The notes beneath the pieces were generated by a model, which was given only the letters and a program-made list of their open reading frames with translations, was not told where the DNA came from and searched no databases. The translations under genes and the position numbers were made by a program. Positions 1-8,096 of a DNA stretch of 23,279 nucleotides are shown here, in pieces. The DNA lies in assembly GCA_028703035.1 (NCBI GenBank), contig JAQVNR010000006.1, positions 7,301-30,579 of the forward strand, read 5' to 3'. The DNA is from Bacilli bacterium. GTDB taxonomy: Bacteria; Bacillota_I; Bacilli_A; RF39; UBA660. Within the stretch, counting starts at the first letter, position 1, and each line of letters begins with the position of its first letter.

Positions 1-58
1 AGAAAATATTTCACTTTTTTTGTCGAAAGATAACCCTTGAAAAGTTTTCGTAGTTATA

Positions 59-580
59 CTATGATGAAACCAGTAAAGGGTCAACAGTTTTAGAGTCTGC
101 ACTACATAATAGTGTTGCATATTCTTTAACTAAATATTCATGCTCTTTACACATTTTATTAAAATTCAATGTTGAATTAATTGATGGTATATTGTCACTA
201 CAAATGACTTTATACCATTTTTGGTTATATTCAACTTTAATGCCTATTTTATGACTTATATAAATATTGATTTTAGCTCTAGGTAATATATCATTGTCTA
301 TTATTTGGAATTGCTTACCTTTGATAGAAAAACATCCTGCATTATCAATTACTCTTGTTAGTTTACTTGTTAACAATATATTTAAATCAATATAACTTGG
401 AACTTTAATAAACTTATTAATATCTGAGATAGGTTCAACAGCAAATCTTTTATTATGTTTTTTTATATATTTGGGTAAGAAAAGATTTGCTTCTTCAATA
501 GTTTTAATATTATTTATTTTAAATTCCTCTGTAAGCCGATCTTGAAGTGTTTGCCATAATCTCTCAACCCGGCCTTTTGC
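59..580 (-). pseudogene. ISNCY (IS1202-like) transposase, C-terminal part
   Basis: This is the 3' part of a transposase gene split by the recombinase-trio element. Read on the minus strand from 580, the frame is open for 173 codons to a TAG at 59-61. It begins AKGRVERLWQTLQDRL, which matches the AKGRVERLW block around the last acidic catalytic residue of IS1202-group DDE transposases. The missing 5' part is at 4016-4780 in the same orientation. Joining the two gives an uninterrupted 428-codon gene, close to the family's usual size, so the transposase was probably intact until the insertion. I see no convincing IS terminal repeat in 1-58. Confidence 0.8.
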
Positions 581-607
581 TTTTATGTTGAGCTCAACAA
601 AAAAGCA
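578..607. repeat. 30-bp near-perfect palindrome at the left RIT junction
   Basis: The sequence has two 15-bp arms (14/15 complementary) around a central GTTGAGCTCAAC and runs from TGC at 578 to GCA at 607. The motif TATGTTGAG also occurs twice in each terminal repeat, so this is probably a recombinase binding or crossover site. It is present at only one end of the element. Confidence 0.6.
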
Positions 608-700
608 ATTATGTGTAGTGAAGTATTATGTTGAGTAAAATAAAAATACTCCCGTTTTAAAGGGATTATCTAAAATTTACTCAACATAATGTTTTTATAT
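603..700. repeat. Left terminal inverted repeat of the RIT element
   Basis: These 98 bp match the reverse complement of 3920-4017 with three mismatches. The repeat contains its own pair of inverted 15-mers, ATTATGTTGAGTAAA at 625-639 and its complement at 676-690, 36 bp apart. The stop codon of the last recombinase gene (695-697) lies inside it. The outermost two bases may belong to the target. Confidence 0.9.
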
Positions 701-1708
701 TTTAAATAAATTATTTAACTTATCAATTAGGTTTTTTTCATTTTCCCATACTTTAGAATTCTGATTTGTATTATTAAATATTAAATCTCCAGCTTTTTCA
801 ACTGCTTTTATAATTACATCTGATGTTACATCTAAATAAATTTCAGTGGTTGTAATCGATTCATGACCCAAGAATCTTTGAATCACTGGTAAGCTTGTTC
901 CGTTTATTAAAAAATGACATGCTTTAGTATGGCGTAGTGTATGAGGAGTTACATTTTTGTTTTTTAAACTTTCGATATTAACACTTGCTATTTGATGATA
1001 TTTTTTAATTATGTATTCTACTCCAAATCTAGTCATCTTATTATTACTGTTATTCTTAAATAAACACCCAGAAGTAATGTTAAATCTTTCTATGTATTTT
1101 TTGAGCAACTTGACCGAGTGCTTATTTATATAAACTAATCTATGTTTATTTCCTTTACCAATTATTCGTATTGAATTTTCTATTCCAAAATTTATATCTT
1201 CTATACTCATATTTATTAATTCACTAACTCTTGCTCCAGTATCATATAGAACATTAATTAATACATAATGTTTTAAACCAATTTTTTCGGTTAAATCAAC
1301 TGACTTAATTAATTCTTGATATTCCTCTACAGTTAAGAACTCAACTTTTTTAGAATCTGATTTTTTAAACCTAATTTTGCTCAAATTATTTGAAATATTA
1401 ATATATTTTACTTCAACATCACCTACATATTTACAAAAAGATACAATCCCAGCCAATCTTAGGTTTCTTGTAGTGACACTATTACCAACAACTTCCTCTA
1501 AGTGATTTAAAAAATCGCCTACATTTTCCAAAGTAAAATCTAGAAGTGATATTTCTCTTATTGTTTTGTTTTTATTTTTGGCTATAAAATTTAAAAATTG
1601 TTTTATTGAAGTATAATATGATTCCACCGTTTTATCACTAAATCCACGTTCGAGTGGCAAATGTTTTATTAAATACATTTCTAAATGTTTATATAGTTCT
1701 TTATTCAT
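695..1708 (-). CDS. Tyrosine recombinase 3 of the trio (RitC position)
   Basis: This 337-residue protein is the third and last gene of the recombinase operon. It has an N-terminal SAM-like core-binding region and a C-terminal catalytic domain. The catalytic set is complete: Arg160 (DTGARVSELI), Lys186 (GKGNKHR), His256 and Arg259 (TPHTLRHT), His282 (LGHES) and Tyr291 (EIYLDV). The start at 1708 was chosen because ATGAATAA there overlaps the TAA of the preceding recombinase by 8 bp, which implies translational coupling. A longer reading frame to 1804 would only overlap the upstream gene further. With its two partners it should act in movement of the element. Its 3' end lies inside the left terminal repeat. 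Confidence 0.88.
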   Translation of the reverse strand: MNKELYKHLEMYLIKHLPLERGFSDKTVESYYTSIKQFLNFIAKNKNKTIREISLLDFTLENVGDFLNHLEEVVGNSVTTRNLRLAGIVSFCKYVGDVEVKYINISNNLSKIRFKKSDSKKVEFLTVEEYQELIKSVDLTEKIGLKHYVLINVLYDTGARVSELINMSIEDINFGIENSIRIIGKGNKHRLVYINKHSVKLLKKYIERFNITSGCLFKNNSNNKMTRFGVEYIIKKYHQIASVNIESLKNKNVTPHTLRHTKACHFLINGTSLPVIQRFLGHESITTTEIYLDVTSDVIIKAVEKAGDLIFNNTNQNSKVWENEKNLIDKLNNLFKI

Positions 1709-2696
1709 TGTTATATCCCTCATTAAATACAGATGTAATAAACGAAGTATACTCTTCATTTTTAAGTAATGTATCTTTAAATAACTCCTTGGTGAGCCAG
1801 ACATATTTTTGAGTCTCGTATATTGACTTATGACCTAAAAAAGTAGAAAGAGCCATTAAACTTTCATTAATGTCATCACTGGATTTATTAAGTTGAGTAA
1901 GTGAATGAACGCAAAATGTATGTCTTAAATCATGTAGTCGTGGTCCTTTTCCTTTACCTAAGTGAGGAATGTCACATTTTTTTAAAAGACACCTGAAATA
2001 GCTATATAGAATGGTTTTATTTAATTTTCCATTATTTAAATCTACACCAGTATCAAAGAAATATATATTAGATAAATTATGTCTGGTGGATTCGTTCAAA
2101 TATCGAAAACACTCTTTTTTCAATGAATAAGATATTGTTACTATTCTTTTATTGTCATTTTTAGCATGATTAATATAAATAATACCTTCTTCTAGATTTA
2201 CGTCACTTAACTTTAGATTTATTAATTCTGATAATCTCATGCCCGTACAATAAAACATTGTAAATGCACAAGAAATAATATTTCTTATGTTAGGTAATAC
2301 ATTTGGCGTATGCGAGGAATATGTATTAGCGTGATAAAGTAACTGTGATATTTGTTTGGTTGAAAATATATATGGAATATAAGCTTCTTGTCCGCGAGAT
2401 GAAATTGATGGCACGATGAATACACTTTCTATATCTAAAATATCTCTCATATATTTTCCTAAACCTCTTATTATAGTTGCTTTATTAGTCAAATTAGTCA
2501 ATCTTTCATTATCTTTTAATTCCAAAAACTCCATCACTAATTCACGATCAAGATTGATTTTATTTCTCGGTTTTTTTAAACAATGCTTATCAAATTGTTT
2601 TAGAGTACATAACTGACTATAATATTTTAAACCTATTGCTTTTTTATAATCAATAAAACCCTTAATTATCTCTCCCAAAAAACTATTATATTCCAT
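1701..2696 (-). CDS. Tyrosine recombinase 2 of the trio (RitB position)
   Basis: This 331-residue tyrosine recombinase/phage integrase family protein is the middle gene of the trio. Catalytic residues visible are Arg154 (YCTGMRLSELI), Lys179 (HAKNDNKR), His255 and Arg258 (RLHDLRHTF), His289 (LGHKS) and Tyr298 (TQKYVW). Its start codon lies inside the end of the upstream recombinase gene (11-bp overlap) and its stop overlaps the next gene by 8 bp. The three are therefore one polycistronic, coupled unit. The low similarity between the three proteins suggests distinct subfamilies, not recent tandem duplication, as is known for RIT elements. Confidence 0.88.
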   Translation of the reverse strand: MEYNSFLGEIIKGFIDYKKAIGLKYYSQLCTLKQFDKHCLKKPRNKINLDRELVMEFLELKDNERLTNLTNKATIIRGLGKYMRDILDIESVFIVPSISSRGQEAYIPYIFSTKQISQLLYHANTYSSHTPNVLPNIRNIISCAFTMFYCTGMRLSELINLKLSDVNLEEGIIYINHAKNDNKRIVTISYSLKKECFRYLNESTRHNLSNIYFFDTGVDLNNGKLNKTILYSYFRCLLKKCDIPHLGKGKGPRLHDLRHTFCVHSLTQLNKSSDDINESLMALSTFLGHKSIYETQKYVWLTKELFKDTLLKNEEYTSFITSVFNEGYNNE

Positions 2697-3876
2697 TAGG
2701 CACCTCTAGGTGGCATTTTTTCAAATTATTTACATCAATCTTAATATAATGTTTCGTTGTTTGAACTGAAATGTGTGATAAGGTCTTTGATATTGTGAAA
2801 ATAGGCACTTCCTGCGATAGCATATTAGAAGCAAGTGATGATCTTAAAGAATGTGGTCCAAATTTTCTTCCTTTGAGATTTATTTTAGAATCAATGAATA
2901 ATTTGTTAATTATGCCAGTTATATTCGATGAATATAATTCCGTACCATTCTTGCTTACAAATATGTTTGAAACATTAGAAGTTGATCTATAATGAATTAA
3001 ATATTCAATAATAGCATTACCAGTATCAGCTAATAACGGTAATGTTGTAGTTCTTCCAGTTTTAGATGTAGTTAAAGTAATTGTGTTCTCATTCCAATTA
3101 ATATGCGAGTATTGTAATTCACATACATCCTTAGCACGTAAACCAGTAGAGATTATCAAAGATAAAATAGCATAGTCTCGTTTGTTATTTGGAAATAGTG
3201 ATTGTTTAGCATGATTAATTACTTTTTTTAATTCTTCTGGTGTATAATAACTAGGAACATTATTATTAGATGAAACAATGTGCGTTGGAAATAACTTTTT
3301 TGGTTGAAAATTTATAAAGTTATTTTCATAGCTATAAATTAAAAACGATTTTATTATATTAATATCCAATCTAGCCGCATAATTGTTTCTATTTGACTGT
3401 GACTCTATATACTTAAAAATTTGAGTTTTTGATAAGTTTTCTAGTGGATAGTTATACAAAAATCTAGTAATAATGTTTTTTTTGTTACTTATTGTTCTTT
3501 GCTTTAAACCAATTTTACTTTGAATCAACAAGTATTTTTCCAAAGCATTTGCAGAAGAATGTATTAACGGTTTATCATGTGCAGACATTGGTTTAGTTTT
3601 AATCATTTTCGTTTCAATAAATTCGAGCAAACAGTAAAATACATTTTTAATCATTATTTCATGTTTTGTTAAATCTCTATTATCTGTATTAAAATAGTCT
3701 AGTCCATAATAATTAATAAAATGTTTAATTATGGATTCTTTTGATAAAACATCGTCCAAAGAGTTCTTTAACATTCGCTTCCAAATATAACCATACTTCC
3801 TTTCTACGGTAGATTCCGTAAATTTTAAATCATAAAACGTTTTTTTAGCCTCGTTTATGGCTTCTGATAATTTCAT
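2686..3876 (-). CDS. Tyrosine recombinase 1 of the trio (RitA position)
   Basis: This 396-residue protein is the first gene of the trio and the longest. The catalytic residues are Arg247 (STGLRAKDV), Lys272 (TSKTGR), His342 and Arg345 (GPHSLRSS), His368 and Tyr377 (TTKHYIKI). The usual LGH box reads LSH here, a tolerated change. The N-terminal ~110 residues are longer than in the other two recombinases. A strong Shine-Dalgarno sequence (AAAGGAGGT) lies just upstream of the ATG at 3876, whereas the two downstream genes start inside their predecessors. Translation of the trio thus probably begins here. Confidence 0.9.
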   Translation of the reverse strand: MKLSEAINEAKKTFYDLKFTESTVERKYGYIWKRMLKNSLDDVLSKESIIKHFINYYGLDYFNTDNRDLTKHEIMIKNVFYCLLEFIETKMIKTKPMSAHDKPLIHSSANALEKYLLIQSKIGLKQRTISNKKNIITRFLYNYPLENLSKTQIFKYIESQSNRNNYAARLDINIIKSFLIYSYENNFINFQPKKLFPTHIVSSNNNVPSYYTPEELKKVINHAKQSLFPNNKRDYAILSLIISTGLRAKDVCELQYSHINWNENTITLTTSKTGRTTTLPLLADTGNAIIEYLIHYRSTSNVSNIFVSKNGTELYSSNITGIINKLFIDSKINLKGRKFGPHSLRSSLASNMLSQEVPIFTISKTLSHISVQTTKHYIKIDVNNLKKCHLEVPNGI

Positions 3877-3904
3877 AAATAAAATACCTCCTTTGAAATT
3901 ACAA

Positions 3905-3950
3905 AGAGTATTTTACTATATATAAAAACATTATGTTGAGTAAATTTTAG
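3905..3950 (-). promoter_or_regulatory. Possible promoter for the recombinase operon
   Basis: On the minus strand, TTTACT in the inner half of the right terminal repeat is followed after 18 bp by TATAGT. The repeat itself would then supply the -35 element, and recombinase binding could repress it. The sequence is AT-rich, so chance matches are easy. Confidence 0.3.
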
Positions 3951-4017
3951 ATATTCCCTTTAAAACGGAAGTATTTTTATTTTACTCAACATAATATTTC
4001 ACTACACATAATTGCTT
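3920..4017. repeat. Right terminal inverted repeat of the RIT element
   Basis: This is the inverted partner of 603-700, with three mismatches over 98 bp and no gaps. It contains the same internal inverted 15-mers, at 3930-3944 and 3981-3995. The junction with the transposase gene is at about 4015/4016. Confidence 0.9.
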
Positions 4018-4780
4018 GAGAATTTGAAGCTGCAATCATCGTTATACCTAATGTATCCATTATTCTTTTAAATTGGGTAGTAGGTTTTTCTTTGCCTTCT
4101 AATTCTTCTTCAATAGTTGTTTTCTGAGTGCAAGTAGGAAAGAATACAGAATACTTATCAGAGTAGAGTGCAACAGGTGAACCGTGTTGAGTGAGCATTT
4201 GCCTAGTTATTTCTAAATATCCCATTAAACATTCATTTTCACACATATATAATCCCAAAATTTCACTTGTTGCATCATCTATATAACCGTGTAGTGAATA
4301 CTTAACTCCAATATTAAACCAATCATGTGGTGTTCCATCTGTTTGTATTAATAAACCTCTTGCTTCTTTTCTTTGTCTTCTTCGGTGTGTCTTTTTAGAT
4401 CTATGCTTTTTTTTAGAAGTAATATTTTCTTTTGTAAGCATATTATATAATGCAGAATAAGAAATTTTTATGTTTTCTCTTTCTTCTAATAAATCTTTAA
4501 AGTGGCTGAAATTGGTGTTGTTATAATCTTCAGATAATTTTAATTTTATTATTTTTTCTTTAAATTCATCAGTAAAAGTATGACCTGGTTTATTAAATTT
4601 GTTTTTATGTTTAATTCCATCAACTCCTTCCTCTTTAAAACGCTTTATAATATTTCTAACTTGTCGATCCGAAATTTTTAAAGCTTCGGCTGCTTCAACC
4701 TGAGTTCTTTTTTTATCAATAACAGATTGAATTATTGATATTCTTTTTACTTCATTCATTGTATATAATCCTTCTTTCAT
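4016..4780 (-). pseudogene. ISNCY (IS1202-like) transposase, N-terminal part
   Basis: This 5' part holds 255 codons of the split transposase. It has an N-terminal helix-turn-helix region (RTQVEAAEALKISDRQVRNI), a basic stretch (KKKHRSKKTHRRRQRKEARG), then the first catalytic Asp in QTDGTPHDWF and the second in LYSDKYSVF, both typical of the ISNCY/IS1202 group. The frame then runs into the RIT terminal repeat and stops after 13 foreign codons. The ATG at 4780 is preferred because GGAGG lies 5 nt upstream. An ATG at 4792 would put that Shine-Dalgarno inside the gene. The last acidic residue lies in the part at 59-580, so the product is inactive unless the element excises. Confidence 0.82.
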
Positions 4781-4934
4781 TTTTTCCTCCATAACAATAA
4801 TGGGGAAGATATTCAGGAAATATTCATAATTTAGTTATAATAGGAATTTATCACAGATTAACAACAAAAATTAAAAGATAATATTTATAAATTATAATTT
4901 TTATGATAAGATTAGCACTAGGTGATAAATTGTG

Positions 4935-6713
4935 ATGGAAAAAATTCGTAATTTTTGTATCATAGCCCATATTGATCATGGAAAAAGTACCCTTGCTGAT
5001 CGGATTTTAGAACTTACTGGTGGGGTAGAGGCTCGTAATATGAAGCCTCAACTTTTAGATAGTATGGATATTGAAAGAGAAAGAGGAATAACTATTAAGC
5101 TTAATGCTGTTAGACTTCTTTATAAAGATTATATTTTTAATTTAATAGATACCCCAGGACATGTCGATTTTTCTTATGAAGTATCAAGGAGTCTTGCAGC
5201 TTGTGAAGGGGCACTTCTTATAGTTGATGCAGCTCAAGGCATAGAAGCTCAGACACTAGCAAATTTATTTTTAGCCTTAAACAGTAATTTAACAATTATT
5301 CCGGTTATTAATAAAATAGACTTGCCAAATGCTGATGTACCAAAAGTAAAAAAAGAACTAATCGAAATGTTCGGATTTTTAGATGAAGAAATTTTTCTTT
5401 GTAGTGGTAAAACCGGTGAGGGTGTTTTAGAGATTCTTGATGAAGTAATTAAAAAAATTCCAGCTCCTAAAGAAAGTATTAATAGCGAAACAAAAGCTTT
5501 AATATTTGATTCATATTTTGATTCATACCGTGGGGTAGTTGCATCAATTGCTGTTAAATCTGGGGAAATAACTCTTTCAGATACGATAAAGATGATGGCA
5601 ACTGGTGCTGAGTTTGAGGTTGTTGAACTGGGGATTAATAATCCTAATGAAACAAAAGTAAAAAGCTTAAAAGCAGGATCAGTTGGCTGGATAAGTGCCA
5701 GTATTAAAACTATTGACGCAGTTAGAGTAGGAGATACAATTACGACTAAAAGAAATTCTGCAAAAGAAGCACTTCCTGGTTATCAATTAATGAAGCCGAT
5801 GGTTTATTCGGGATTATACCCAGTAGAGCCAAATAAATATGTAGCTTTAAAAGAAGCATTAGAAAAACTAAAATTAAATGATGCATCATTTTCCTTTGAG
5901 CCGGAAACAAGTGAAGCTTTAGGGTTTGGATTTAGATGTGGTTTTTTAGGTCTTCTTCATTTAGAAATAATTGAAGAAAGAATTAGAAGAGAATTTAAAA
6001 TAGAAATAATTATTACCAGCCCATCAGTTATTTATAAAGTAGCCTTAGTAGGCGACAGTGAAATTTTTGTCGATAATCCTTGTGAGATGCCACCTAGGGT
6101 GAAAATAAAAGAGATTAGTGAGCCATATGTTAAAGCAAACATCTTTGTTCCAAGTACTTATATCGGTCAGGTTATGGAGTTATGTCAAGAAAAAAGAGGT
6201 AATTATTTAACTACAGAATATATTGATCAAACAAAAGTAAATATTTATTATGAGCTTCCTTTAGGAGAAATCGTCTATGACTTTTTTGATCGCTTAAAAA
6301 GCTCCACTAAAGGCTATGCATCTTTTGATTATGAGATAGCTGATTATAAAGAAAGTAATTTAGTTAAAATGGATATATTAATTAATAATGAAATAGTTGA
6401 TGCTCTTAGTATGATAGTCCATAAAGATTCAGCTTATAATCGAGGTAAAACAATTACCAAAAATTTAAAAGAAATAATTCCTCGGCAACTTTTTGAAGTT
6501 CCAATTCAAGCCAGTATTGGTTCAAAAGTTATTGCTAGAGAAAATATTAATGCCATGCGCAAAAATGTTCTTGCCAAATGTTATGGGGGAGATATCACAA
6601 GAAAGAAAAAATTGCTTGAAAAACAAAAAGAAGGTAAGAAAAGAATGAAAATGGTCGGCAACGTTGAAATACCCCCAGAGGCATTCTTGACGATTTTAAA
6701 ATCAGAAAGATAA
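4935..6713 (+). CDS. lepA: Elongation factor 4 (LepA), ribosome-associated GTPase
   Basis: LepA is a translational GTPase that binds ribosomes and affects elongation or initiation under stress. The 592-residue product is of normal length (~600) and complete. The GTPase motifs are AHIDHGKSTL (P-loop), RERGITIK (switch I), DTPGHVDF, NKIDLP and SGKTGEG near the N terminus. The LepA-specific C-terminal domain ends KRMKMVGNVEIPPEAF. An AGGTGAT Shine-Dalgarno at 4920-4926 is spaced 8 nt from the ATG at 4935 and only 5 nt from an in-frame GTG at 4932, so ATG is preferred. The IS/RIT block lies directly upstream in the opposite direction. lepA followed by hemW is a common Firmicutes order. Confidence 0.97.
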   Translation: MEKIRNFCIIAHIDHGKSTLADRILELTGGVEARNMKPQLLDSMDIERERGITIKLNAVRLLYKDYIFNLIDTPGHVDFSYEVSRSLAACEGALLIVDAAQGIEAQTLANLFLALNSNLTIIPVINKIDLPNADVPKVKKELIEMFGFLDEEIFLCSGKTGEGVLEILDEVIKKIPAPKESINSETKALIFDSYFDSYRGVVASIAVKSGEITLSDTIKMMATGAEFEVVELGINNPNETKVKSLKAGSVGWISASIKTIDAVRVGDTITTKRNSAKEALPGYQLMKPMVYSGLYPVEPNKYVALKEALEKLKLNDASFSFEPETSEALGFGFRCGFLGLLHLEIIEERIRREFKIEIIITSPSVIYKVALVGDSEIFVDNPCEMPPRVKIKEISEPYVKANIFVPSTYIGQVMELCQEKRGNYLTTEYIDQTKVNIYYELPLGEIVYDFFDRLKSSTKGYASFDYEIADYKESNLVKMDILINNEIVDALSMIVHKDSAYNRGKTITKNLKEIIPRQLFEVPIQASIGSKVIARENINAMRKNVLAKCYGGDITRKKKLLEKQKEGKKRMKMVGNVEIPPEAFLTILKSER

Positions 6714-6880
6714 ACTAATACTTGTATACCAGCTAAATCAAATCCTGCTTATATCGGTTTAAAGAATTAGAATTTGAATTAAGTAATAGTCAATTAGTAA
6801 TTAGAACTACAAACAAATAAGCAAGTTTAATAAAAAAATGACCGATAGAATCACATATTTTTTTCATTATTTAGAAATGC

Positions 6881-6909
6881 TTTCAATATTTATGTTTATT
6901 TTGTATAAT
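6881..6909 (+). promoter_or_regulatory. Promoter of hemW
   Basis: TTTCAA at 6881-6886 and a perfect TATAAT at 6904-6909 are 17 bp apart, ending 18 bp before the start codon. hemW can therefore be transcribed apart from lepA. The rest of the 208-bp lepA-hemW spacer shows no gene and no clear terminator. Confidence 0.55.
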
Positions 6910-6927
6910 GGATAAGAGGTAATGTTT

Positions 6928-8010
6928 ATGGAAAGTGTTTATATTCATATTCCATTTTGCAAAAGTATTTGTTCTTATTGTGATTTTTGTAAGATGTTAT
7001 ATACTTCTAGAGACTCTCTAAGATATTTAGAAGCTTTAAAATGTGAAGTAGAAGAATATTATTTAGGAGATTGCATTAAGACAATTTATATAGGTGGAGG
7101 TACTCCTTCAGTTTTAAATCCTGAAGAGTTGGCAAAGCTATTTGAAATAGTTGATTTATTTAAAAAAACAACTACCTGCGAAATTACATTTGAATGTAAT
7201 CCTGATGATATAACGGAAGTTTTAATTGATATTTTAAAAGTAAATGGGGTTAATCGAATTAGTATTGGCATGCAGTCATTTAATACTGAAAAACTTATCT
7301 TTATGGAGCGTATAAGTGATTTTGAAGATATTAAAAATAAAATAAATTTAATAAATAATAAAGGTATATATAATATTAATTTAGATTTAATGTATGGTAT
7401 ACCAGGTGAGGGAATAGATATCTTAAAAAAAGATTTAAAAATGCTTCTTAAACTTAATCCTGAACATATTAGTACTTATTCTTTAATTGTTGAAGATAAT
7501 ACTAAAATAAAAATTAGAGGCGATGAAAATATTGATGAAGATTTAGATGCAGAAATGTATAAATATATTCTTAAAAAATTAAAATCTAAAGGTTATATTC
7601 ATTATGAAGTAAGTAACTTTGCTAAAGATGGATATTTTTCTAAACATAATTTAACTTATTGGAATAATAAAGAATACTATGGCTTTGGTTTAGGAGCAGC
7701 TGGTTATATTAATGGTTTTCGTTATGAAAATACTAAAAACATTGATACTTACTGCGAAGGTAACTACCGCTCATCAGAAGCACTTCTTTCTAAACAAGAA
7801 ACGATGGAATATGAATTAATACTTGGCTTTAGAAAAGTAGAAGGAATTAATTTACAAGAATTTTTTGATAAATATGAAGTTAATATTCAAGAAGCTTTTC
7901 CAATTAAGCCTCTTCTTAAAAATAAAGACTTAATTTATAAGAATGGTTATATTTTTATTAGTCCGGAAAAAAGATATTTAATGAATGAAATATTGTTAAA
8001 ATTAATATAA
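6928..8010 (+). CDS. hemW: HemW-like radical SAM protein (haem chaperone)
   Basis: HemW belongs to the HemN-like radical SAM family and is thought to bind and deliver haem; it is not a coproporphyrinogen oxidase. The 360-residue product opens with SVYIHIPFC and the [4Fe-4S] motif CKSICSYC (CxxxCxxC), then GGGTPS, the SAM-binding glycine-rich segment. The length matches HemW rather than the longer HemN (~450). An extra Cys follows the cluster motif (CDFC), as in many family members. The ATG at 6928 is preferred over that at 6922 because AAGAGGT at 6914-6920 lies 7 nt upstream of the former and only 1 nt from the latter. Confidence 0.92.
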   Translation: MESVYIHIPFCKSICSYCDFCKMLYTSRDSLRYLEALKCEVEEYYLGDCIKTIYIGGGTPSVLNPEELAKLFEIVDLFKKTTTCEITFECNPDDITEVLIDILKVNGVNRISIGMQSFNTEKLIFMERISDFEDIKNKINLINNKGIYNINLDLMYGIPGEGIDILKKDLKMLLKLNPEHISTYSLIVEDNTKIKIRGDENIDEDLDAEMYKYILKKLKSKGYIHYEVSNFAKDGYFSKHNLTYWNNKEYYGFGLGAAGYINGFRYENTKNIDTYCEGNYRSSEALLSKQETMEYELILGFRKVEGINLQEFFDKYEVNIQEAFPIKPLLKNKDLIYKNGYIFISPEKRYLMNEILLKLI

Positions 8011-8044
8011 TTAAATGTCTAGTATTTGTAAAAAATATGCCAAC

Positions 8045-8072
8045 TTGAAAAAAAACAATGATATGGTAAAAT
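8045..8072 (+). promoter_or_regulatory. Promoter of the surface protein gene
   Basis: TTGAAA (8045-8050) and TAAAAT (8067-8072) are 16 bp apart, followed by AGAGGT (8084-8089) seven bases before the ATG at 8097. Confidence 0.45.
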
Positions 8073-8096
8073 TATTATAGTAAAGAGGTTATATAA

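Larger units (their letters stand above)
581..4015 (-). mobile_element. RIT-type element (three tyrosine recombinases between long inverted repeats)
   Basis: The element is 3,435 bp. It holds three overlapping same-strand tyrosine recombinase genes between near-identical ~98-bp inverted repeats (603-700 and 3920-4017, three mismatches, no gaps). Deleting 581-4015 rejoins the interrupted transposase exactly in frame as ...NSQA-KGRVER..., which defines the inserted DNA. Three tandem, translationally coupled tyrosine recombinases in fixed order are the hallmark of RIT (recombinase in trio) elements. There is no passenger gene. The left end carries 24 bp outside the inverted repeat (581-604) that the right end lacks, and these bases form part of a 30-bp palindrome. 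Tn554-like transposons also carry tandem tyrosine recombinases but lack inverted repeats of this kind, so RIT is the better fit. Confidence 0.85.

Noticed and set aside
1..20. The 11-mer AATATTTCACT near position 7 also occurs in the right RIT repeat at 3994
   Set aside because: A single short AT-rich match; chance is likely.
1..58. Possible IS terminal repeat at the left edge, compared with 4793-4931
   Set aside because: Only short AT-rich matches such as AATATTTC were found; no convincing inverted repeat could be traced, and the left IS end may lie outside the window.
1709..1804. Longer start for the third recombinase
   Set aside because: It would overlap the upstream recombinase by about 100 bp with no ribosome binding site; the ATG at 1708 gives the usual coupled overlap.
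4836..4898. Two TATAAT hexamers upstream of lepA
   Set aside because: Neither has a credible -35 at 16-18 bp; the whole spacer is AT-rich, so no promoter is called.
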